Source of the DNA: Symsagittifera roscoffensis
Lineage: Eukaryota; Xenacoelomorpha; Acoela; Convolutidae
NCBI RefSeq assembly: GCF_963678635.1
Contig: NC_087068.1
Span: forward strand, 41,251,649-41,315,648
Reading direction: 5' to 3'
Length of the DNA: 64,000 bases
This document shows positions 27,816-40,500 of this stretch, in pieces (position 1 is the first letter of the stretch; each line of letters starts with the position of its first letter). The notes beneath the pieces are model-generated. The model saw nothing but the letters and a program-made list of their open reading frames with translations. It was not told the origin of the DNA and made no database searches. Position numbers and translations under genes: made by a program.

Positions 27816-28160
27816 CTAAGTTGGTTTTAGTTTTTTTTTGTGATCAGGTACCGGGTCTGAAAGGGCCAAATATGAACTAAAAATCCTTGGAAGAGCTATA
27901 TTTAGGTTGTATGCTTTCATTCACTTTGTTGCACATACAAGCTCAAAAACTTGTGTCAATAGTCATTTCCAACTATTAGTTTTGCTGCAGTCTTTCCACA
28001 TAGAACAAGACGGAACATACGGAGCATCATTCGTTATTTTTTTCACATTGACTTTCAGAACGATATGGACTTTTGGATCTTATGTTATAATATTGTTCAT
28101 TTGAATGATACCCAGTAGCATTTATAGGAGCTGCGACAATTGTATATAAACCAGGAGTGT

Positions 28161-29108
28161 TCACAGAAACTGCAACATTAAGAAAGGATTATTCATAGGG
28201 GCTGCAACATTTGGGTAATTATTAGGGCTAGGATGATGACGAGGAGGATTCATGGGACCTGCAGCACTTGTTTGATGACGATGAGGAGGATTCATAGGAC
28301 CTACAGAGCGTGGAGCATTCATAGGACCTACAGCACTTGGATGATGAGGAGGAGGGTTCATAGGACCTGCAGCACTTGGATTAAAACGAGCAGGATTCAT
28401 AGGACCTACAGTTCCTGGATAAACATGAGCAGGATTCATAGGACCTGCAGCAGTTGGATAAAAATGAGCAGGATTCATTGGACCTGCAGTACTTGGATTA
28501 AAATGAGCAGGATTCATAGGACCTACAGCACCTGGATGATAAAGAGGAGGGTTCATAGGACCTGTAGCACTTGGATTGAAATGAGCAGGATTCGTAGGAC
28601 CTGCAGTACTTGGATGATAAAGAGGAGGATTCATAGGACCTGTAGCACTTGGATTGAAATGAACAGGATTCATAGGACCTGCAGTACTTGGATTAAAATG
28701 AACAGGATTCATAGGACCTGCAGCACTTGCATTAAAATGAGCAGGATTCATAGGACCTGCCGTACTTGGATTAAAATGAGCAGGGTTCATAGGACCTACA
28801 GCACCTGGATGATAAAAAAGAGGATTCATAGGACCTGCAGCACTTGGATTAAAATGAGCAGGATTCATAGGAACTACAGAGTTTGGATAATGAGGAGCAG
28901 GATTCATAGGAACTACAGAATTTGGATAATAAGGAGCAGGATTCATAGGAACTACGGCATTTGTATTATTTGGGGCACTCGTACTGTCTGTGTGATACGA
29001 ACTCGCGTTCACAGGTGAAATATTGTTAGAGTCATACCCACTTGTATTCGCAGGAGACACAGTATTTGATTGGAACGGTTTCGTTGTCTCACCAGTTGTG
29101 TCAGGACT
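28161..29108 (-). CDS. Host-gene exon encoding a 13-residue tandem repeat
   Basis: Minus-strand exon beginning at 29108, after the acceptor TTAATTTAG and in phase 0, with a frame open to TGA at 28161. After about 50 residues rich in Ser, Asn and Thr come about 18 tandem units of consensus GPMNPAHFNPSAA, in DNA a 39-bp repeat. The repeat is Pro-, Asn- and Met-rich and low in charge, like structural, adhesive or extracellular matrix proteins. It joins in phase to the exon at 29702-30115. The last unit is followed by a change of frame: in another frame, repeat-like sequence (IVAAPINATGYHSN) continues to a stop at 28028. Either a small intron, an indel, or the true end is at 28161. Family not recognised. 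Confidence 0.65.
   Translation of the reverse strand, partial: SPDTTGETTKPFQSNTVSPANTSGYDSNNISPVNASSYHTDSTSAPNNTNAVVPMNPAPYYPNSVVPMNPAPHYPNSVVPMNPAHFNPSAAGPMNPLFYHPGAVGPMNPAHFNPSTAGPMNPAHFNASAAGPMNPVHFNPSTAGPMNPVHFNPSATGPMNPPLYHPSTAGPTNPAHFNPSATGPMNPPLYHPGAVGPMNPAHFNPSTAGPMNPAHFYPTAAGPMNPAHVYPGTVGPMNPARFNPSAAGPMNPPPHHPSAVGPMNAPRSVGPMNPPHRHQTSAAGPMNPPRHHPSPNNYPNVAAPMNNPFLMLQFL
28230..28985. repeat. 39-bp tandem repeat in coding exon
   Basis: A 39-bp unit ('ggattcataggacctgcagc' plus 'acttggattaaaatgagca' on the plus strand) is repeated about 18 times, with some shortened units near 28290-28330. It keeps the reading frame (13 codons) on the minus strand. The plus strand is also open by chance of the repeat, giving an Arg- and Thr-rich shadow frame. 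Confidence 0.85.
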
Positions 29109-29701
29109 CTAAATTAACTATTTTTGAGTCTGTCATCATTTAGCACTTCGTTGAGATTATTTGATTTGAGCTCATATCAACTTACTCTTCAAAAAAAATC
29201 AATTCACTCGAATATATCGAAAAAACTATTTTGGTTGAACAAATTTTGTTTAAAAAAACATCACATTGAAGCTCATTGGAAAACATTTTTTTTCTTGATT
29301 GGCACTTTTGTAAAACAAACCCAATTAGAGAAAACTGGTTGGAAAGAACCAAAAGTCAAACAGCAAAAAATCAAACCTCTCAAGCCGCGAGTGATCAAGT
29401 TTGATAGTGATCAAGCTTAAGATTTTTTTGACGAAAAAGAAATTATTATCTAAACATGTGTCTTCACTTAAAATATCTGGAAAAAAATTACGAGCTGATT
29501 TATTCCTGGACTTTTTTTAACAAAATAAAAGCCTCAAGTTTTAAGCTTTGTTTTGCTACATTCTGACTGGTCAAAAAATCGCTGATTTACTTTGTTCAAA
29601 ATCTCCACACCCCTATCTTGAACGAGGGAGGGTTGGTAACTAGATCCGGGTTGGAGAATAATCAGAAAAAGACTTGCACTTGAAAACGATTCAAAACTTA
29701 C

Positions 29702-30115
29702 CGTTGGAGTTTCCTCATGCTCCTCGTCCTCGTCTTTTATCTTCGCTATATATCCAGCTGGCAAAAATATCCAGGGTTCCGTATCAGTTTTCGGAGCAGT
29801 ATTTTTGTACACAAAACGGTGCAAAAAAGTTGAGCACACATCCCTTTTTCCCCCCATATCATAAATTCTTTCGCCTCTCTTTGCTTCGGGTGTGCGCCAT
29901 GTTGAAACTTCAAGACCATTCGGAACATCTGCATCTGAAAAAGCGACTCCAGGCCGCATTTCGTACCATGTCAATTTTTTCAACCCTTGACAATCTTCAA
30001 CAGGGCAGAAATAAAGAGTGGCTCCTTTTTCACGACGAAATTGCATGGGCGTTTTTTGGTTTGTTTTTTCAAAAACAGCACCTGTTAGCTGCATACTTGT
30101 TTGTAATTTCAGTTT
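29702..30115 (-). CDS. Host-gene exon, unrecognised protein
   Basis: A minus-strand exon of 138 codons. The acceptor is CTTATAG before 30115 and the donor is CG|GTAAGT after 29702, both phase 0. A first ATG at 30094 could also be the start codon. The peptide has a balanced composition unlike random AT-rich frames: cysteines (FCPVEDCQGL), aromatic residues, and a Glu/Asp-rich end (KIKDEDEEHEETPT). I do not recognise the domain. Removing the 593-bp intron 29109-29701 joins it in frame to the repeat exon downstream. The plus-strand frame across it is a shadow. Confidence 0.65.
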
Positions 30116-30435
30116 CTATAAGTCCGAGTTAACATTTCAGTGTACAAATTACAAGATCTATTAACATCACAATATTCATTTCACCATTATCATATCCTCT
30201 TTTACTTGAAAACCGATCTCGATCTATTTGAGTATATCTTGAAAAAAAATCAGATGTGAAACTGCAATAAATCAAAATGGAGCGTGATCAGGTTTTAAGC
30301 TTTTTTCTGGAAACCAAAAAAAAACCGTTTGTCTGAATTACCACAGAAATGTGGAACAACAACAGAAGGGGTCTATACGTGCAACTCCGATCTTGATACA
30401 TATTGTAGATTTAGGGGATTTCTTCTCAAGTTCGT

Positions 30436-30437
<2 letters not shown>

Positions 30438-30476
<39 letters not shown>
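30438..30476. repeat. (CT)n microsatellite
   Basis: An almost uninterrupted run of CT dinucleotides, about 19 units. Confidence 0.95.
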
Positions 30477-30479
<3 letters not shown>

Positions 30480-32329
30480 CGACATCGCAAAGTGGTCCCT
30501 TGGGTAGTTAATTCAGCGGGACGACCATGATTCAGTACTATCTACAATTCCGAAAAGATTAAGATGGTGACAACTATTCTGCTCTGCTTTTCGTTGCTTG
30601 ACCCTTCGGTGTATTGCTATTAAGACTATCTCGTCAATATAATCGTAGTAATCTCCAATTGTAACTTAATTCAAATAAATATAAGTCTGATTACAAAAGC
30701 CAGGAAATGGCCAGGAACGAGTGAGAAGGATATAATCTGTCAGTCTAATCGAAGGGAAAGGGTCTGCAATTTTTAGCGCAACTGTTTGATTGCAAGTTAA
30801 CTTCCACTAATTCCACTAACAATAATATATTTTTACTGAGAACCAGCTTTTCTTGATACTAGCTAACAGTTACTCTGACTCTTAAAGGCTCTCCGGTACA
30901 ATCCAATTCCGTATCTTTCTCTACAGCTAAATTTAGTTTAGTCACGCGGTCCCCTATCAGTCCTGACATCCGCTTAAATCACCCATCCGAACATGTTTTA
31001 GGACTAGAGCCCTCCCCCTGTCAACTCTGTCACGTGCCGAACTCGGTTTATTCTATCGGTCTTTTCACACTAATTAGATACCCCGTATGTGCTAGGTGTC
31101 ACAAGTTGACCACGCAAACAAATGTCATTCAATTCTAATCAACTAATTCCTGAACTCTGTGACTTCAGCCCTCGAGTTCACCTCAACCTCCAAATCATGC
31201 TATATTTACTCCGTGACCCTCCCAATGTTTTTATTTTAATTATCCCGTTAAATTTCCGACCCCCCAGTAGACCCTTTTTTCTGGGGTAGCTAATTCATTC
31301 CAAGCATCTAAAACTTCTACCTGTACTCTATTCCAATCCCGACCTTCTAGCTATCAGGAGAACGTAGTTCGTCTTTTATGGGCAAATAAAACCAAAAAGT
31401 CTCCTCCGGGGAGCCAAATACTTTCCACGTCCGTTCATACTAATTAGGAGACTTAATTCAAATGCTGCGGTCCAAATACTATCAATTTCCTCTGGGACTA
31501 CTTTTCTTTAGTCAATTTGAATTGCTATTAATAGATCATTTGCCAAGCTAAACTGAACCCAACATTTACCAAAACCACTTTGAATTAACTCTATTACTCC
31601 AAGGTTACAATTTAAAGGTATGTGGCTATCATATTCTTATCTAGTTCCCAAAATACAAGTTTCCTCCCAGTTATTAGTAAGGTGACCAATTCATGTCTTC
31701 AGGGGTTGGGCTGGGGAATACGCCACTTTCTGGTGTCAATCTTGGTGTTTTCTAAGCACTTTCACGGTCAAAATGTCCAAAGGTCAACTTAAGGTCACCC
31801 AGGGTTCACCCGAGTCAAACTCCCATATTTGACTTCAGAACACTTGGGGAGTTCTAACTTCCAAGTTCCATCCATATCCCATCAATACTTCCCGGGTTAT
31901 CGCATTTCTAAGGCCCATTATCATTTTTTCCTGTAAAATGCTATTAACACCGGAAGGAGTTGCCGGAGGGTTAGGACTTGACATAGTACGAGTCTTTTCT
32001 TGGGGTTCGTATTCTATGTTTATTGCCGCAATAAAATCATCATGCCAGCGTCCTTTATTTTGCGTAAATTGACTATTTACGGTCGAAGGCGTCTTTTATT
32101 TAACTGCCAATAGCTTCCGATACAACTGTTGGAAAAGGTTCAAATAACAAGTCAAGATGTATCTAGCCAATACCTATCATCTCTCAAAATTTCAACTTCC
32201 TGCGTTCATTGGAGGCCGAGGAATGACTTCCGGAAGTTAAAGGTGGGCTTGTTTGATCAGGGCATAAAACCGGCAGTGGGGGTCCTAGGGGTCCTGCCTA
32301 GCTTGTTGGTGTTTCAGTTTTGTTCAATT

Positions 32330-33800
32330 GCTTAAAAAGTTCGAGAAGCAGAGAAGTTTTTTTAAAAAAATTCGTTAAATAATAAAACCTCAAGACCTCC
32401 GCAGCAAATACAAAATTTTTTGGAAAAAAAAATTTGTACAAAACAACGACTCAACTTTTATGCCAAGCTGTATGTCAAGCTTTGCTTTCATAGAACTCTC
32501 TTTTACTGCACGAGCAGTCCACAAAGTTAGTTGTTAAACACAACCGAGGTCATTTTGGAATAATTATTATAACAGAATTTGTATGAGACCAAGTTGCATA
32601 GATCATTTCACTACTTTCTTCAAGCCTCAAATTTTTCAATCTAAACCTAATTTTTTGTCATTTGAAGTAATTTCATAAAATTCTATTGCTGCTCTTATCA
32701 ATTTGACATTCCACGTACTTCTGTAATCAAATGGATCCAAAACAACCAAAACCCAGTGAAAAAAAAAACAAATCGACTATTCACCGCTCATCAGCTGTAA
32801 CTAAGATAAAATGTCAGGAAAAAACAGAAAATTTAAAAAAAAATCAAATTTTGAGCTATCATGATTTTTCAAAAAGTCTTTAATTAATTTTGTTACACGA
32901 TCAGCTTATCTGACCACAAGGCTTCACAGACTGGGTGGACAAAGTCTGATCACAATCTTAGTGAGGCAAAACAATTTTTATTCTACGGATTTGTTGAACA
33001 TGGGATATAAAAATAAGCAAGCCTGAGACTTACTATTAGACTAAAGAGTTGCACTAACCATCGTGAAAATTGGATAGTCCGGTATAAAGGCAGAAAAAAT
33101 CAGCAGAAAAAAAACGAATTAACACAAAAATGATTTCGCAAACCAATAAATTTTGGGGAAAAAATACATTTTTTCATTGTTTACTGCAGGAGCAATCAAA
33201 AAAAAGTTCTTCTACACATTAAGGACACTTCGGAGCAACTAACTTAGTAGATTTTGTAAAAGACAAAGCTGGGATAGATAGTTTGGCTACTTTCCTCAAA
33301 CTTATAGTATTTTTAATCTAGCCTAGTTTTTAGCCAGTCAAAGTAAAATCTTGAATTTCTAATGCTGCCATCGTCATTTTGACACCGCATGTTTCTGTAA
33401 TAAACTGTATCCAAAAATTCCCAAATCCCTGCGAAATTATAAATTATAGTTCAACCATTCACTGTTGATCCCATTTACCTGAGACAAATGTCAAGAAAAT
33501 CAAAGATATTTGTTAAAAATGTAGTAAAACAGGATACACTCAAATTACAACAATTGCAGTTTTATCTTCGCCGTTGGTGAAAACAATTCAAAACGTATAG
33601 CTTTTTACCAGTTTCTTCTTAATAGAAAAACAGCTCAAAAAGACCAACAAAATCTGACTCAGATAAAAAAATGAATTTTTTTCTTCAAATTACTACATTG
33701 CTCATCCTGATGATGTTTATGAGTTTCCGATTTTAAGTTTAGATTAACAGCAGAGATATTATGAAACTTAAGATATTATCAGACCCCTAAAATTGAGTAT
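32330..33800. repeat. Diverged tandem duplication, period about 675 bp
   Basis: Blocks recur in the same order about 675 bp apart. 'tttactgcacgagcagtc' (about 32500) pairs with 'tttactgcaggagcaatc' (about 33180). 'cttctgtaatcaaatggatcc' and its context (about 32720) pair with 'tttctgtaataaactgtatcc' (about 33393). Identity looks moderate, so the duplication is old. No ORF is conserved. Confidence 0.45.
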
Positions 33801-34282
33801 TTTTCATTGATAACGTTTTCAAAAACAAATCAAAGAGCCATATTAAAAAATTTGATTAAGTTAGTTTTAGGTGTAAACTTTTTAAACAATCGGTTGAATT
33901 TTTGAGGAAACAGTTTCCCAAGTAAAATAACTTTTTCTTCTTCTGGAATCGTATTTATTTACATATAAATTTTTTCTTGATTTGAGAAAAAAATCTACAG
34001 CAGCTATGAAGTTCTTTCATCAACTAGGATGCATCATATACCATTTAGAATTCTGCATGGGGTACAGGAAATTAGACGACAAGAAAAATAAACAACCATA
34101 AAAACTTAGTCTTTGCAATTTTAGATGTTAAGAAATGGGCTTACAAAATTTTTGCTTGGAAATGAAATTATACAAAAAAAATAACGTATATTATCACGAA
34201 AATTTTATTCTTTTACAAAGCACTAAATCGGAAAAAAGACAGTATATATTTGAAAAGCACAAATAATTCAATGGTGAAATAA

Positions 34283-34580
34283 AAGTAATAGAAGAATGAG
34301 GCGATCGGGGTAGGGGTGCCTGCGAATCCACATGTATGAAAATAGGTTTTTGGAACATTCGGTCTGCAGGCTATGTATTAGGATAGGATTTTTTTTTCAA
34401 AATTTCAAAATAGGTAATCGGTTTTGCCTTGTGAGATGGTAAGATGAAAAGTTTCAAAAAAATTTGACACCCGAATTTCTCAACAAACGCGTATCCAAGG
34501 CAACTCCAACGACTTCAGAAAAATATAGCTATGCTTTGACTAATGTTCTTATATCTGAAACTGTAATAAAAAAAAATCTA
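34283..34580 (+). repeat. Left terminal inverted repeat
   Basis: Inverted, diverged match to 45065-45363. Shared blocks include 'ggtgcctgcgaa.ccac', 'gaacat.cg.tct.caggc' and 'atagctatg.tttgact'. Confidence 0.55.
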
Positions 34581-37500
34581 AAGCTATACTAAAACCTAAC
34601 AAAAATTTCGAAGAAAAATTAGAGTTTTTGAAAAAAGCTGAAGTAAATTCAACGATAAGTTAAATTAAAACCTGTTTGCTTCGAATAGTCATTACACCCC
34701 AAACTTACATTTAGTTAAGCAAAACTTTATTGAATGCAGCTACACTATCAATTTTTTTAGTTCAAAATTTTTTGTATTATCCGTCATGCTGAATTTTTTT
34801 GTTGGGTAGGAAATTTCCTGTATTTACCGTAGGTCCACTATCGAATTCTATTAAAACTCATTTGCTTACTCCTTTGCTGCTCAACTTCATTTTGTTTGAT
34901 TTGTTGTCATTGCAACACTAAGTCTTGCAATGTTAACGTAGCGTCTCAGCTGAAGTCTTCTCTTAACATCCAGACTATCCTTACTTGTTTTTTTTGTGAT
35001 ACAACCAAACAATTTTTCCTCAGCAAAATTGATTTACAACCAATCCGTGTTCTTATACATATCCTCAAAATTAAATTACATCGCATAATTTGTCAAAAAA
35101 ACGTTGCAAAAATTTTGGCAATCTCAGCCTTGTAATAGGCAGAATGAAAAATCCTTCTATTTTGATTATATTAATTCAATCTTGTGCATGTTTTCCGAAT
35201 AGTTTCACTCGTTTGAAGAGGGATATATTAATTGCTTCTTCAGTTTTATTGTCCTTCAACTACTTTGTGATAATGTGCCTCATTCTATCCCTTGTCTGAT
35301 CGAAATCATAGACTCTGCATCAATTCCACATATTGGATTCTCATCCTGTTCAATTCTAGCATCAACAACTGACAGGAAAAACTTGATGAATCATTTTAGA
35401 GGAGAATACTCTACTAAGAGCTCAGTTGTTTCACCCTGCAATCCGACTTTCAAACGGAAAATGAAGCTAGGATTAGTGTTGAACCATTTTCTAAGTTTAC
35501 CTGTCTTTCTCAATATGATTTCTTCCAACTTGTGTGTTTTTGAAAACTCGAGAAAATTTTACCGATTCTGATTTCATGTTATCTGGAATAACTAAGTCAC
35601 AACGGAAAAAACCATAAAAGGATCTATTTTTTATTTATACAAATAGAGATGTATAAGAGAGAAGTTTTTTCTAGGTAAAGTTAGTTTGTTGATTTTTATT
35701 TGTTGTTGGTATGGAAGTTTTGCTACCAACCACGTTCTCACATCTTTTTGATTTGGTGTCTTTTTTGCAAATTTAGTTCCATCTCATATCATCTATCTAC
35801 TGCCTTTTGTTTTCCCGCTCAATATCCTTGTCAGTCAATGATAGTCGTGTTTCCTGACAGGAAACGTCAAACGAGAATGGTAAATATTTTCCTAAGGTTC
35901 AAATAGTTATTTACAGTGATTGCAAGGGAATATCCGTCAATCTAAGAAGTTTCATTTTTTCAAATTTGCAGACGTCTGAAAAATCTCAATTTCACGTTTT
36001 TGTCATATTTTTCGGTAGAAAAACTTGACCATATTCTCAAAGTTGCGAGAGCGGTTGAGCCTAACTTTGAATTTTTGTATATTGGAATCAATTGTATTCT
36101 CATGTACAACCCTTATGGCTTGACCTCACTTATTGAAAAAATCTAACCATATCGCGAAAATCAAAAAGAATTGTGAAAGAAAACAATGAAACACATGACG
36201 GATCGACCATCAACGGTGTTCACGCCAGCAGCTGTAGTGGATGAGACCCTTGATTCCAACTGGGGATTTCAGTATTTGATGAATCCCTGATAAAGGTTTC
36301 AAACACTAAATGTTTTCGCGTGAACATTTGATGTTCCACCATTTTTGTTTTTTTTTCTTATTTGCTGGCACAATTTTTTTTTCATTTTTTCGTTGGTTGT
36401 TTTGTTTAGACGTTTATCTGCCGGATTTGGAACAAAATAAATCATAGTTTTGGCATATCAATTTCATTTTAATGATGAAACTGAACCACTTTTTTGCCTC
36501 TGCTTTCTTGGTTAGAAGAACATCTTTTTTGTAGTACCACTATAAACAAAACCTTCGAATGTAGTCATTTCGTTTTCATTTTTTTGAGTTTGAATTTTAC
36601 GAATTCTCTCTAAGAATAATTAGCCAATTGTATTGTCTTTTCCAAACTTGGCGTTTTTTCTGTTTCTTTCTATTGCAACAAACTTGATTGAAAACTTCGC
36701 AAATTGATATAATAACATACAAAAAATTCTGTTTTTGGACAAAAGTGAAGACTATGGTTAGCTTGATATGTCGAACAAAATTTACTCAATCGTTGGGAAA
36801 TGAACCAGTTAAAAGTGCATAGAAACTACAATAACGCTAGTCGTGACTGAATATAAATTGCTCTAATAGAACACTGGAAAAAGAAATAAATAGCGGCAAT
36901 TTTCACAGTTAGCAGAATAAAAGCTGGGAAGACCTTGACACATAGCAGCAGCTATGTGGAACAATGACGTTTGCTTGAAACTCTGGATTTATAATAAACT
37001 AACAATACGATAATTTTCATATTCATAAAAATCATGCAAAAAATTCATATTTTACGGAATTCTTATAAAGTTATCTATCTGCTTACTTCCTTTTTCAATT
37101 GATCTGAAAACCAATTTTTTCATTTCTCCTCATCTGATTAGTGAGCTCTTCCAGTCACAAATATAACTGGAATATATATATAGCACAAAAATAGCGGCTG
37201 GTTTTCAAAAAATTGACTAGTTTTGGTAATTTTTGCTTGGTGTTAAAAATATATTAAAAAGGAAAAATTTACTTTGAACAATGCTTCCAAATTTTCAAAA
37301 AGTTTATTTCGTTAATCGCAACACAACAGCAAGTCTATCCTGATAATAAAGAAGGAGAAGCAATCTCGGCATTTAGAAATAGTTTTATTCGCGTTGCTGA
37401 AAACAATTAACTAGTTCCATTACAGGAACTCACTTCTGGCAAAGACTCAACTACTGCTTTTCAAGAAAAATGTTTAGTTAATCGAAAAGGAACAGCAAGT

Positions 37501-40500
37501 CTATCTTGATGAAAGAGGACAAGCAATCTTGGCAATTCGAAAAACTGTTGTTCGCGTTGCTGAGAACTGTTGACGAGGAATCTGCTATCTTCAAAAAATT
37601 TTATGACATAGGAAACTACATTAAAAGACAAGACTGCGTCGCAATTAAGGATAAAATGTCACAAAGACTCGTTACATTCTGTTTTGATTCTTCATTGCAA
37701 TGGATATTGAAGCAACGAAATAAGTTAATATTGTCAACTGTCCGAATTTATGAAGTAATTTTTGTTTTTTGAGACCTGTAATGTGCAAAAAAAATTAATA
37801 TTTTGGTTAATTTTGTGTAGTATTTGAAAAAACTTGTCTTCTGAAAAATTTTTCCAACTAGTAACTGAGTTGAGCAATTTGAGTACAAATATTGGTGCTT
37901 CAAGAGGTTTCATTTTAAAATTAGAGAATGAACGAAAAAATTAACAAATTGTTCAACAAGCAAAGTCGCAACAACTTTTGCTAGTGTTTATAGGTGGCGT
38001 CCCTCATGCAAACATTTTAAAATAAGCAAGTAAAACTAGGCCATTAGTATTAATAATGAACAATCAAAAAATATGCAGATGAATGAAATTATTGCCGGCT
38101 CGAAGGCGGGTTGAATCAATTTTAATATTTCTAGGATACCAACTTACGAAAATTGAAAGAAGAATAAACTACATTCATCATACCTGCATCTAATGTATTT
38201 GCATCTAGTATGATTTTCATGTTGTTTTTTTTTGTTAATGTTGACTTTGGTTTTGTGAGAAAGTTGTCGGCCAAATAGAACGGCTAGCGAATTTGATTAG
38301 TTGAAATTGTTCCAATGTTTGGTCCTTCCAGCATTAGAAACCTCCCCGTGTTTGCAAACTTACGAAATAGTCAAAATTTGAATGAAGAGTTTCACATATT
38401 CCATCATTTTCCGTGGACTTTACATTAGAGTTGAAGAAAAATTTATGTAAGATACCGATCCGATAACAAAAAAAAAACTAATTATAGCATATCGATGAAA
38501 TTGGGTTCAATGTGAAACTACTCATCTTTTACAAATACCGAGAAAAGAATATGACAAAATTGCTATAAATATGTAGAAACAAATTATGAAAAAAAAACAT
38601 TCAAAGAATTGTTTCTTCATCGAGGATTGAACTGCAGAAATCGATTCAGTAAACTCGAAACAGTTAACTTTTTTATTCAAATTTCCTCTACCCACATTCA
38701 TGTTTGTTTTTTGGTCAGATGAAAAAATCATGAGTTTCTGATCAGTTCATTAGTCAGTCAAACTTTACAACGCCGGCTTAAATTTCAATTTATTGATGCA
38801 GCAATTTATTGATGTTTTTTAGACTTTGTACAATCTTAGATGTCAGTCGACTGTTTCTTAGTCAATTAGCAAAAGTTTCAATCGATACTTTTGCGATTTC
38901 ATCTTGCAATGGAAAGAAGTAGTAGAATACCGAAATTTACAAAGGAAAGGCTGTTGGGCAAACAATGTGAATGACTTTATCTATGGCCTACGAGAAGCTT
39001 GCTTCCAGGCAAAGTATTGTCTCTGCATTCCTAAAAAGAGTTTGCGAAGTACAAAACTCAAAAAATGAAGATGACTTGCTGAACCTAATTGACCATTTTT
39101 CTGATGATTATGAACTTGTAAAAAATAATGAACATTCGAAACAAAATTTAGTGTTTAACCAAGATTCAAAAAACGTTTCGTTTTTTTTCAACATTCAAAA
39201 AGTTTTTTTAATTTTTGTAAACGAAGCAAAAAACAAACCAAAAAATAGTATTAAACTGCAAAAACATTTTAAAAATCTGATTATTTTTTTCTGAATTACT
39301 CATCTTTTCTTATAGTTGGGAGGAAATTGAAAAAATTGTTTAAAGAAAAAACATGCAACAAATATGAAACAATAATTATTCACAAAAAAAATCAATTTCA
39401 AAGGTCTCTCGAGCAGCTGACGAGTTCTGTAGCTTCTCTGTCAAACGCTCAGATGGTCGAGGTTCCATGGTGGCTGTGATGGGTTGTCTTCGGGCTTCAG
39501 TGTTTCTGAGTAGCATTCTTTTTTGTCAATTGAGAGGGGAAAATCAGCATATTTCGCCTTTCCGAGCAAAGAGGAAACTGGTTGTGCAACAAAGCTCGAG
39601 TATGGGATCAAAGGAATCATCTGACTTTTGGAGATAGGGGTTTGCACTTGTATCAGACTTGGAATTGGATAACTCTTATTGCCAAAAGTACTACAGAGAC
39701 GAATTGGAATTTTAATAGATCAGACCAAAGTTCTTGTGAATTTATGAGGTTGCTCTTTTACACTAAGTACTTCATAAGGAAAAAATGGAGAGGACGATTT
39801 GGGAGAAGTAGAAGTTGATATTAGCTGATTGTAAATAACTGGTTTTGAATTGAGAATGGGTGTATTTTCAATTGAATAGCTTGGATTTCACCAATCAGGG
39901 TCGATATTCCTCAAATAAAATCTAGTCGTTTCCAATCACAGTTCGAGTCATTTTAATAGCACTTTTTATAAACACTCGAAACCAATCAGAGTTCAAGTTC
40001 AGTTTAACAATTTTCTTCAACTCTGTCCGTCACAACAACAAAAAAGTGTGTTCAAGCCTCCATATGCCAATCGCTACCGATACCGAAGAATTGTACTAAA
40101 AGAGTTCTTGGCCTGATTGTAAGTATTTCCTCTACAAGCAGTACGAAATGAAGTATCACGTTGCTAAGAAGCACCTTCTCTCAAGTTCCAAGAAACCAAC
40201 AGTTTTCTCTTCTTGTGAGATGGAACCACTGATTTTTGCACTTTTTAGCATAATCGGAGAAAACAAAAAGGAGAAAACAGCGGAAACCAAACTAGACGGT
40301 CGCGAAATTCAACAAACTTGTTGAGGAGGAAGGGACAGATTGAGAAAAACTCAGAAGGAGTTGAGGGCCTATCAATATTTTCTGATAGATACATGAGATC
40401 GAAAATAGGAGACAAAATCCATTACTTCCAAGTGTCCAAGTTAGATAGTAGAAAAACAACGAAATTCTTGAAAAACCTGAACGGGCAAAAACATTTATGG

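Larger units (their letters stand above)
30116..34282. other. Intron-like or intergenic DNA without supported genes
   Basis: AT-rich DNA. It contains a CT microsatellite (30438-30476) and a slightly more G+C-rich stretch without ORFs at 30880-32340. There is also an old tandem duplication at about 32330-33800. If the exon groups at 28-30 kb and 46-48 kb belong to one gene, this lies in its large intron. Confidence 0.4.

Noticed and set aside
28233-29018. Plus-strand 261-residue repeat ORF
   Set aside because: Shadow of the 39-bp coding repeat; splice sites and phase support the minus strand.
29674-30132. Plus-strand 152-residue ORF
   Set aside because: Covers a minus-strand exon that has good donor and acceptor sites and a better composition.
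39441-39647. Minus-strand 68-residue ORF (ends NPSQPPWNLDHLSV)
   Set aside because: Composition looks protein-like, but no splice partner or family could be supported; it may be an element relic.
40120-40325. Plus-strand open frame with KYFLYKQYEMKYHVAKKHLL
   Set aside because: No start codon, no family, and it lies within the decayed inverted-repeat region; CCAAT-like motifs upstream (39885-40000) were not enough to call a promoter.
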